Assembly: GCF_015767275.1 (NCBI RefSeq) | Contig: NZ_JADWMY010000006.1 | Location: 246,209-310,208 of the forward strand | Source of the DNA: Herbaspirillum sp. AP02 | GTDB taxonomy: Bacteria > Pseudomonadota > Gammaproteobacteria > Burkholderiales > Burkholderiaceae_D | Length of the DNA stretch: 64,000 nt | Reading direction: 5' to 3' | In this document: positions 20,318 to 29,900 of the stretch, piece by piece | Position numbering within the stretch: position 1 is the stretch's first letter | Layout of the letters: every line of letters starts with the position of its first letter | The notes under the pieces: generated by a model | What the model was told of the DNA's origin: nothing | The model's input: the letters and a program-made list of their open reading frames with translations, nothing else | Database searches by the model: none | Made by a program: the position numbers and the translations under genes

Positions 20318-21210
20318 TGGGCCGCCTCGTCACTTCCGTCATCATCGCCGTCGTCGCGATCTGGCTGGCCTCGTCCACCATCTTCGTGGTCGACCAGCGC
20401 TCCTCGGCCATCGTCTTCGCCCTGGGTGAGGTCAAGCAGGTCATCAACGAGCCCGGTCTGCACTTCAAGCTGCCGCCGCCGTTCCAGAACGTGATGTACC
20501 TGGACAAGCGCATCCAGACCCTGGATACCCCCGATGCCGACCGTTTCATCACGGCTGAAAAGATGAACGTGCTGGTCGATGCCTACGTCAAGTGGCGCAT
20601 CGTCGATCCGCGCCTGTACTTCGTCAGCTTCGGCGCCGACGAACGTCGCACCCAGGATCGCCTGTCGCAGATCGTCAAGGCTGCGCTGAACGACGAAATC
20701 ACCAAGCGCACCGTGCGCGAGGTCATCTCCAGCCAGCGCAACAACGTCATGGACGCTATCCAGGCCCGCGTGGCCAACGAGGCCAAGCAGATCGGCGTGG
20801 AAGTCATCGACGTCCGTCTGCGCCGTGTGGACTATGTGGACCAGATCAACGCCTCGGTGTTCGAGCGCATGAAGTCCGAACGCGTGCGCGTGGCCAACGA
20901 GCTGCGTTCCACCGGTGCCGCCGAATCGGAAAAGATCCGTGCCGATGCCGACCGCCAGCGCGTGGTCATCCTGGCCGAAGCCTATCGTGAATCCGAAAAG
21001 ATTCGCGGTGCCGGCGACGCCAAGGCCTCCCAGATCTATGCCCAGGCCTTCAGCCAGAATGCTGATTTCTACAAGTTCTATCGCAGCCTGGAGGCTTACC
21101 GCGCCAGCTTCAAGAACCGCCACGATCTGATGGTGGTGGACCCGAGCTCGGAATTCTTCAAATACTTCAAGGGTGTGGGCGGCAGCGCCGCCAGCGCGGC
21201 AAAGAAGTAA
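20317..21210 (+). CDS. hflC: FtsH protease modulator HflC
   Basis: HflC is the partner of HflK. The 297-residue product has an N-terminal membrane anchor (VTSVIIAVVAIWLASSTIFVV) followed by an SPFH domain (VDQRSSAIVFALGEVKQVINEPGLHFKLP split across the start of the domain) and a C-terminal coiled coil. In E. coli a small DUF2065 gene often follows before purA; I find none here. Confidence 0.96.
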   Translation: MGRLVTSVIIAVVAIWLASSTIFVVDQRSSAIVFALGEVKQVINEPGLHFKLPPPFQNVMYLDKRIQTLDTPDADRFITAEKMNVLVDAYVKWRIVDPRLYFVSFGADERRTQDRLSQIVKAALNDEITKRTVREVISSQRNNVMDAIQARVANEAKQIGVEVIDVRLRRVDYVDQINASVFERMKSERVRVANELRSTGAAESEKIRADADRQRVVILAEAYRESEKIRGAGDAKASQIYAQAFSQNADFYKFYRSLEAYRASFKNRHDLMVVDPSSEFFKYFKGVGGSAASAAKK

Positions 21211-21502
21211 AAATCCGCCGAACAGGCGATAATGTGAAGCTTCCTGCACCGCCTCCGAGTGAAGCGGGCAGGGCGAACAGGATGGATGCCGCTGGTAAAG
21301 GGCATCTTTCCTTTTTTGGTCGGACACAATGTTCCAGGATGCAATTTTCCCGGAATGCAAGAAAAGGGGCGGCAGTTTTCCTGTACCGCCCCGGTTTTTC
21401 GTCTGGCCGCTTGCTATTGCCGCGTTTGCCATCGCCATGATTGTCATGGCAATGCACATCGCCGTTCCACGTATCCGTTTTTTTTAGCTTTGACTTTTGT
21501 TT
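21211..21502 (+). other. Gene-free gap between hflC and hisZ
   Basis: No coding sequence with family features is readable in either strand. Open frames here are Arg/Pro-rich or short and have no ribosome binding site. The small DUF2065 (YjeT) gene common at this place is not present. Confidence 0.55.
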
Positions 21503-22663
21503 ATGCCTAACTGGCTTCTTCCCGAAAACATCGCCGATGTCTTGCCCTCCGAAGCGCGCAAGATCGAGGAACTGCGTCGCCGTCTGCTCGACAATTTCCG
21601 CCTCTATGGCTACGAAATGGTCATGCCGCCGCTGCTGGAGTACCTTGAATCCCTGCTCACCGGCGCCGGCCAGGACACCGACCTGCGCACCTTCAAGCTG
21701 GTCGACCAGCTCTCCGGTCGCACCCTGGGCGTGCGCGCCGACATGACCACCCAGGTGGCCCGCATCGACGCCCACCTGCTCAATCGCGCCTCCGTGACCC
21801 GCCTGTGCTATGCCGGCAGCGTCCTGCATACCCGCCCGACCGGCCTGCACGCCACCCGTGAACCGATCCAGATCGGCGCCGAGATCTACGGTCATGCCGG
21901 CATCGAAGCCGATGCCGAAATCCAGGAGCTGGCCTTGAATTCGCTGGCCCTGGCCGGCATGCGCACCATCCGCCTGGACCTGTGCCACGTGGGCGTACTG
22001 CGCGCCATCATCGCCAACGACCCCGCCGCCAAGCGCCAGGAAGCCAACCTGTTCGGCCTGTTGCAGGCCAAGGACCTGCCTGGCCTGCAGGAAATCACCG
22101 CCGGCTTCCAGGAAGGCACCCGTGCCGCGCTGCTGGCCCTGCCCAACCTGTACGGCGACATCTCCGTCATCGCCCGCGCCCGCATCACCCTGCCGGCGCT
22201 GCCTGGCATCGGCCAGGCGCTGGACGAGTTGCAGGCCCTGGTGGAACTGGCCGCCGGCCATGAGGGCGCGGCCATCACCATCGATCTGGCCGACCTGCGC
22301 GGCTATCATTACCACAGCGGCGTGATGTTCTCCGCCTATGTGCCGGGCCTGCCCAATGCGGTGGTGCGCGGCGGCCGCTACGACCATGTGGGTGAAGCCT
22401 TCGGCCGCGCGCGGCCGGCCACCGGCTTCTCCCTGGACCTGCGTGAGCTGGCGCGACTGATGCCAGGCGCAGAACGAAAACGCGCCATCCTTGCCCCTTG
22501 GGGCAGGGACGCCGGTCTGCGTGAGAAAATAGCGCAATTGCGGCAAGCGGGAGAGATCGTGATCCAAAGCCTTCCCGGCCACGAACACGATCAGGACGAA
22601 TTCGATTGCGACCGTGCACTCGAATTCAGCAATGGAAACTGGATTATCAAAAACTTGGGTTGA
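21503..22663 (+). CDS. hisZ: ATP phosphoribosyltransferase regulatory subunit HisZ
   Basis: HisZ is a catalytically inactive HisRS paralogue that joins a short HisG to make active ATP phosphoribosyltransferase, the first step of histidine synthesis. The 386-residue product starts [18 protein letters not shown] and has class II synthetase-like motif 2 ([19 protein letters not shown]) and the [13 protein letters not shown] block. It lacks the HisRS anticodon-binding domain. I chose the ATG at 21503 over a TTG at 21497. It lies three bases before purA, as in other betaproteobacteria. The presence of hisZ predicts a short-form hisG elsewhere. Confidence 0.95.
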   Translation: MPNWLLPENIADVLPSEARKIEELRRRLLDNFRLYGYEMVMPPLLEYLESLLTGAGQDTDLRTFKLVDQLSGRTLGVRADMTTQVARIDAHLLNRASVTRLCYAGSVLHTRPTGLHATREPIQIGAEIYGHAGIEADAEIQELALNSLALAGMRTIRLDLCHVGVLRAIIANDPAAKRQEANLFGLLQAKDLPGLQEITAGFQEGTRAALLALPNLYGDISVIARARITLPALPGIGQALDELQALVELAAGHEGAAITIDLADLRGYHYHSGVMFSAYVPGLPNAVVRGGRYDHVGEAFGRARPATGFSLDLRELARLMPGAERKRAILAPWGRDAGLREKIAQLRQAGEIVIQSLPGHEHDQDEFDCDRALEFSNGNWIIKNLG

Positions 22664-23980
<1,317 letters not shown>

Positions 23981-24030
23981 TCAGGCCATCGCCGTAACAC
24001 GTAACAAAGCAACACGAAGCAATCAATAAT

Positions 24031-24561
24031 ATGAAGATCTCTGACGATAAAGACCTCTGGGTCTCCTGGGATGACTACAACCGCCAGATCGAACGACTGG
24101 CGCTGAAGGTCTATGAATCCGGCTACCAGTTCGACCAGGTGCTGTGCCTGGCGCGCGGCGGCCTGCGCCCGGGTGACGTGATGTCCCGCATTTTCGATGT
24201 CCCGCTGGCCATTCTTTCGACCAGCTCCTATCGCGAAGCCGCCGGCACCATCCGCAGCTCGCTGGACATCGCCAAGTACATCACCATCACCAAGGGAACC
24301 CTGGGTGGCCGCATCCTGCTGGTGGACGACCTGGTCGATTCCGGCGTCACCCTGCAAAAGGTGATGCTGCACCTGAAGGAACACTATCCGGCCGTCACCG
24401 AGATCAAGAGTGCCGTGTTGTGGTGGAAGGCCTGCTCGGTCGTGGAACCCGATTTCCACATCGACTACCTGCCCACCAATCCCTGGATCCACCAGCCCTT
24501 CGAAGAGTACGACGGTCTGGGCCCGCACCAGCTGGCGGCCTGGATCAAGAAGGGCGCCTGA
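24031..24561 (+). CDS. Phosphoribosyltransferase (COG2236 type, purine-related)
   Basis: A 176-residue type I phosphoribosyltransferase. The PRPP-binding motif is ILLVDDLVDSGVT near residues 92-104. An ARGGLRPGDVMSRIFDVPLA segment near residues 45-65 matches hypoxanthine/xanthine-guanine phosphoribosyltransferase-like proteins, and the C-terminus has FHIDYLPTNPWIHQPFEEY, typical of the COG2236 branch. It probably salvages a purine base from PRPP, in keeping with its place after purA, but the base cannot be read from sequence. A strong terminator follows. Confidence 0.88.
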   Translation: MKISDDKDLWVSWDDYNRQIERLALKVYESGYQFDQVLCLARGGLRPGDVMSRIFDVPLAILSTSSYREAAGTIRSSLDIAKYITITKGTLGGRILLVDDLVDSGVTLQKVMLHLKEHYPAVTEIKSAVLWWKACSVVEPDFHIDYLPTNPWIHQPFEEYDGLGPHQLAAWIKKGA

Positions 24562-24593
24562 GTATCGTCTTCACCAACGATGCTTCAGATGTG

Positions 24594-24625
24594 AAAAGAG
24601 CTTGCCGCGGCAAGCTCTTTTTTTC
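24594..24625 (+). terminator. Rho-independent terminator
   Basis: A perfect 13-base inverted repeat (AAAAGAGCTTGCC with its complement) is followed by a T run. It ends the hisZ-purA-phosphoribosyltransferase unit; the A run on the left means it may also serve the convergent MFS gene. Confidence 0.9.
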
Positions 24626-24668
24626 GCCTTTGATTTGTCGGGAGCCCGCTATTCGTACCGTCCTGCGC

Positions 24669-25850
24669 TCAGCAGGTCTCTACGCGCTTGGAGGTGGAGG
24701 TGCGCACCGGCTTGCCATCCATCTTCCAGCTCAGCAAGGCCACCGCGATGCCCGCCAGCGGCAGCAGGGCGGCCACATAGGGAACGGCATGCAGGCCCGG
24801 GCCGTGGTCAATGGTCACGCCACCCAGCCAGGCGCCGGCGGCGTTGCCCAGGTTGAAGGCCGCGATATTGGCCGAGGACGCCAGGTTGGGCGCGCCGGTG
24901 GCCTTTTCCAGCACCCGCATCTGCAGCGGCGGCACGGTGGCGAAGGCCGCCATGCCCATCAGGCCGACGCCGACGATGGCCGCGATCTTGTTGCCGTTGG
25001 TCAGGCCGAACAGCACCAGTACCACTGCCAGCAGCACCAGGCTGCCCAGTAGCGTGGCCATCAGGCGCTTGTCGGCCAGCTTGCCGCCGGCCAGGTTGCC
25101 GATCACCAGCCCCAGGCCGAACAGCAACAGGATGGGCGACACCGCCGACGCCGGGAAGCCGCTGATGTCGGTCAGGATCGGGGCGATATAGGTGAAGGCC
25201 GCGAATACGCCACCGAAGCCCAGCACCGTCATCAGCAGGCCCAGCATCACCTGCGGGCGCATCAGCACGCGCACTTCCTTGCCGAAGTCGGCCTCCTCGC
25301 CGCCTTGCGAGCGCGGCACCAGCACGGCGGTGGCGGCCAGGGCGATCACCCCGATCACGGTCACTGCCCAGAAGGTGGAGCGCCAGCCATAGTGTTGACC
25401 CAGCCAGGTGCCGAAGGGCACGCCCAGCACATTGGCCACCGTCAGGCCGGTGAACATCAGCGCGATGGCGGAGGCCTGCTTTTCCTTTGGCACCAGGCTG
25501 GTGGCCACCACCGAGCCGACCCCGAAGAACGCGCCGTGGGCAAAGGAGGCCACCACCCGGCCCAGCATCAGCGTGGCGTAGCCCGGGGCAATGGCACAGG
25601 CCAGGTTGCCGATCACGAACACCACCATCAGCGCGATCAGCAGCGTCTTGCGCGGCAGGCGGCCGGTGGTGGCGGTCACCAGCGGCGCACCCACGAACAC
25701 GCCCAGCGCATAGCCGGTCACCAGCAGACCGGCCGAGGACAGGCTCACGCCCAGGTTGGAGGCCACTTCCGGCAGCAGCCCCATGATGACGAACTCGGTA
25801 GTCCCGATGGCGAATGCGCTGATGGTCAGCGCCCAAAGTGCAATTGGCAT
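24669..25850 (-). CDS. MFS drug/sugar exporter, DHA1 family (YdhP/AraJ-like)
   Basis: A 393-residue major facilitator protein with 12 predicted membrane helices. The N-terminus MPIALWALTISAFAIGTTEFVIMGLLP is the hallmark of the AraJ/YdhP/PbuE-like DHA1 subgroup. The loop 2-3 motif appears in degenerate form as TGRLPRKTLL. Members export arabinose, nucleosides or drugs; the substrate is not evident. I chose the ATG at 25850, which the family N-terminus requires, over a frame extending to 25985. It is divergent from a LysR gene that probably controls it. Confidence 0.9.
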   Translation of the reverse strand: MPIALWALTISAFAIGTTEFVIMGLLPEVASNLGVSLSSAGLLVTGYALGVFVGAPLVTATTGRLPRKTLLIALMVVFVIGNLACAIAPGYATLMLGRVVASFAHGAFFGVGSVVATSLVPKEKQASAIALMFTGLTVANVLGVPFGTWLGQHYGWRSTFWAVTVIGVIALAATAVLVPRSQGGEEADFGKEVRVLMRPQVMLGLLMTVLGFGGVFAAFTYIAPILTDISGFPASAVSPILLLFGLGLVIGNLAGGKLADKRLMATLLGSLVLLAVVLVLFGLTNGNKIAAIVGVGLMGMAAFATVPPLQMRVLEKATGAPNLASSANIAAFNLGNAAGAWLGGVTIDHGPGLHAVPYVAALLPLAGIAVALLSWKMDGKPVRTSTSKRVETC

Positions 25851-25955
25851 GGCAATCCTCTTGTTGTGGTGTGGAGTAGGCCGGCTTCTCCAGTTGGATT
25901 GCCAGCGATGTGAAGGATTGTGCGCGCAGTCTTTGTTGAGAAAAATGCCGTTACA

Positions 25956-25972
25956 ATCAAAGAATATTTGAT
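25956..25972. promoter_or_regulatory. Inverted repeat in the MFS-LysR intergenic region
   Basis: ATCAAA and TTTGAT form a perfect 6-base inverted repeat with a 5-base spacer, 12 bases before the LysR start codon. Size and place suit an autoregulatory LysR operator. Confidence 0.45.
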
Positions 25973-25984
25973 CCGGAGTCAACA

Positions 25985-26866
25985 ATGAATATCCAGTCCG
26001 AGGAATTGCGTACCTTCGTCGCCGTGGTCGAGGCCGGCACCCTGTCGGCGGCGGCCGAAGTGCTGGAGCAGACCACCTCGGGCGTGAGCCGCGCGCTGTC
26101 GCGGCTGGAAGAAAAACTGGGCGCCAGCCTGCTGACCCGCACCACCCGCCGCATGGAGCTGACCGAAGAGGGCGAGGCCTTCCTGGAACAGGCCCGGGCC
26201 ATCCTCGCGGCCATGGAGCAGGCTGAAGAAACGGTGCGCATGCGCACCCGCAAGCCGGTCGGCAAGCTGCGCGTGGACGCCGCCGTGCCCTTCATGCTGC
26301 ACTGTATCGTGCCGCATGTCGGCGCGTTTCGCGAGGCCTATCCCGACATCGAACTGGAGCTCACCACCAACGACCGCTTCATCGACCTGGTGGAGCAGCG
26401 TGCCGACATCGCCATCCGCATCGGCGAGCTGCAGGATTCGACCCTGCATGCCCGCGCCCTCAGTTCGGCGCGGCTCAACATCGTCGCCAGTCCCGCCTAT
26501 CTGGCGCGGCACCCCGCGCCGGCATCGGTGGAGGCATTGGAACAGCACCAGCTGATCGGCTTTTCGCAGCCGGAAATCCTCAATCACTGGCCCCTGCGCC
26601 ACCACGCCGGCGATCGCTACCAGACCCGGCCGGCGCTGCGCGCTTCCAGCGGCGAGACCATCCGCCATCTGGCGCTGCAGGGGCAGGGCATTGCCTGCCT
26701 CTCCAGTTTCATGACCGACGACGATATCGCCGCCGGTCGCCTGGTGCGCCTGCTGGACCAGCACGATAGCGGCTTTCGCCAGAAGATTTCAGCGGTCTAT
26801 TACCACAACACCCAGCTCTCCCGCCGCATCAGCTGCTTCCTCGATTTTTTGCAGTGCAAGCTTTAA
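25985..26866 (+). CDS. LysR-family transcriptional regulator
   Basis: A 293-residue LysR-type regulator: N-terminal winged helix-turn-helix (residues 5-65, LRTFVAVVEAGTLSAAAEVL then SGVSRALSRLEEKLGASLL) and a periplasmic-binding-like effector domain. It starts as MNIQSEELRTF, similar to the YafC/DsdC-like group of short LysR proteins that often control neighbouring exporters. CCGGAG lies 9 bases before the ATG. It is divergent from the MFS gene. Confidence 0.92.
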   Translation: MNIQSEELRTFVAVVEAGTLSAAAEVLEQTTSGVSRALSRLEEKLGASLLTRTTRRMELTEEGEAFLEQARAILAAMEQAEETVRMRTRKPVGKLRVDAAVPFMLHCIVPHVGAFREAYPDIELELTTNDRFIDLVEQRADIAIRIGELQDSTLHARALSSARLNIVASPAYLARHPAPASVEALEQHQLIGFSQPEILNHWPLRHHAGDRYQTRPALRASSGETIRHLALQGQGIACLSSFMTDDDIAAGRLVRLLDQHDSGFRQKISAVYYHNTQLSRRISCFLDFLQCKL

Positions 26867-26969
26867 ATCGGAAACGTTTTGCCGTAAACCAAGTCTGAGC
26901 GCGAACATCGCCGCAAGGGGGACGCGACCTGTGGCTGCCATCACACAAGATTGATCCGGAGAGAACAAG

Positions 26970-29900
26970 ATGAAGCACAAGCCAATCGGCGGGGCCGCAG
27001 GGCGCCCATGGATGACGAACTGGCAGCGGCAGGCCCGCTCCCTGCTGCCGGCCGCGCTTACCCTCGCAGCTGCGCTGCTGCTGCCGGCGCCGTCCGCCAG
27101 TGCCGCCGCTGCCAGCGTGCAGACCTTTTCGCCCCAGGGCGAGGTCCAGCGCATCAGCCAGGTAAGGGCGCGCTTCTCCGAAGCCATGGTCAGGTTCGGC
27201 GACCCGAAGGCCGCCTCGCCCTTCGACGCCGATTGCGCCGTGACCGGCACTGCCCGCTGGGCCGATGAGAAGAACTGGGTCTATGACTTCGAACGCGACC
27301 TGCCGCCCGGTACCCGCTGCAGCTTCACTCTGCGCAGCGATGCCCACTCGGCAGCGGGCAATGCGGTGGCCGGCAAGACCCGCTTCCAGTTCAGCACCGG
27401 CGGACCGGCCGTGAGCCGTGTACAGCCTTATGACGATGCGCGCATCACCGAAGACCAGGCCTTCATCCTCTACCAGAATGGCCCGGCCACCGAAGCCTCG
27501 GTACGTCAACACCTGTACTGCGAAGCCGAGGGTATCAACGAGCGCATCCCCACCAAGGCAGTCGGTGAGTCCGACCGCAAGGCCTTGCTGCAGCAGTTCG
27601 CCAAGGGCGTCGATCCGGCCTCGGTGACCATCGTCCAGTGCCAGCAGCGCCTGCCCAATGAAGCGCACGTCAAGCTGGTCTGGGATCGCGGTATCGCCGC
27701 CGCGGCCGCACCGGCCATCGTTACCAGCAAGCCGCAGGTCTTCAGCTTCCAGGTGCGCAGCGAATTCACGGCCAGCCTGTCCTGCCAGCGCGAAAACGCC
27801 AATGCCGCCTGCTCGCCCATCCTGCCGGTGACCCTGTCGTTCTCGGCCCCGGTGCCGCGCAATCTGGCCGAGCAGATCGTGATGAACGCCAGCACCGGCA
27901 AGATCAAGCCCGCCCTGGACGGCGACAAGGACGCCGCCGTGCGCGAACTGCGCTTCAAGCCGCCGTTCCCGGAGAAATCCGACTTCAGCATCAGCCTGCC
28001 TTCCGGTTTCAAGGACGAGGATGGCCGCACGCTCTCCAATGCCGCCGCCTTCCCGCTGAAATCAGCCCTGGCCGATTTCCCGCCGCTGGCCAAATTCCCG
28101 GCCGCGCCCTTCGGCATCATCGAACTCAACGCCGATCCCACGCTGCCGGTGACCCTGCGCCGGGTCGAAGCCGGTTTGCAGGTGCGCGGCAAGGATGGCC
28201 GCGCCATGCCCGGCAAGGTGGCCGATCTCAAGGTCGATGGCGACCAGGCGGTGATCGCCTGGCTCACGCGCCTGAACAAATATCACGAGAAATGGGGCGA
28301 CCCCAAGAAGGTCGATTCGCGCAGCGTCAGCCTGCTGGCCAAGGAACCGGGCGCGAAGAAGCTCGACCTGCCCGAGCAGAAGGAGGCCAAGGATGGCGAG
28401 TGGCCCTTCGAAGTCATCGGCATCCCTTTGAGGGACCCCGGCTTCTACGTGGTCGAACTGGAATCGCAGAAACTGGGCGCCTCCCTGCTGGGCAAGCCAC
28501 AGCCCATGTACGTGCGCACCAGCGCGTTGGTGACCAACCTGGCCGTCCATGTCAAGCTGGGCCGCGCCAATGGCGCCGTTTGGGTGACCCGGCTGGATGA
28601 CGCCAGGCCGGTGGCCGACGCCGAGATCCGCGTCTCCAATTGCGAAGGCACGCCGCTCTGGCAGGGCAAGACCAATGCCAACGGCGTGGCGATGATGCCG
28701 GCGCTGGAAGACGCATGCGTCAATCGGCCCTACAGCGCCGACAATGCCGACAGCATCAATGGCCTCTTCGTCAGCGCCCGCAAGACCGACGACAAGGGCC
28801 GCCAGGACATGGCCTTCGCCCTCACATCGTGGAACGAGGGCATCGAATCCTGGCGCTTCAACCTGCCCACCGACATGGACCGCACCGCCACCGTGCGTGC
28901 CACCACCATCTTCGACCGCAGCCTGTTCCGTGCCGGCGAAACGGTCTCGATGAAGCACGTCATTCGCACCGAGACCCAGCAGGGCTTCGGCCTGCTGCGC
29001 AAGGAGGACCTGCCCACGCGCGTGCGCATCAGCCATCTGGGCAGCGGCCAGCAATACCAGTTCCCTTTGACCTGGCGCGGCAACAAAAGCGCCGAGACCA
29101 GCTTAGTGCTGCCCAAGGAAGCCAAGCTGGGGACCTATGACGTGGTGCTGGATCAGGGCAAGGTCGATACCGGCGCCAGGTCGGGCGAGGGTGAGACCGA
29201 AGAGGGCTACGGACGCGGCACCTACGTCACCGGCAGCTTCCGCGTGGAAGAATTCCGCCTGCCGCTGATGCAGGGCCGCATCACGCCGCCCAAGGGCGCC
29301 CAGGTCGCCATCAAGGAATTGCCGCTGGACCTGCAACTGAATTACATCAACGGCGGTGGCGCGGCCAACCAGGCTGTGCGCGTGTCGTCGCTGCTGCGTT
29401 CGCGCGGGGTGAGCATCACCGGCTACGATGGTTTCTCCTTCGACGCCCCACGTAGCGACGATGACAGCAATGCCGACGACCAGAAGATCGTCGCCGACAA
29501 GCTCGCCGTCACCCTCGACAAGAACGGCAGCGGTCGCGCCGTCATCGGCAAGCTGCCGGTGCTGCAACGTCCGCAGGAACTGCTCACCGAGATGACCTAC
29601 AGCGACCCCAATGGCGAGGTGCAGACCATCTCCAGCGTCACGCCGCTGTGGCCATCGGCGGTGGTGGTGGGCCTGCGCACGGGCAACTGGGTGTCGGTCA
29701 AGAAAAAGCTGACGCTGACCGCCGTCACCCTCAACACCGCCGGTCAGCCGCAGGCCGGTGTGCCGGTGGAAATCCGTGGCCTGGCGCGCAAGACCAATTC
29801 GCACCGCAAGCGCATGGTGGGCGGCTTCTACGCCTACGAAAACGACGAGAGCAAGCAAGACCTCGGCAAGCTTTGCGCCGGCAAGAGCGACCAGCACGGC

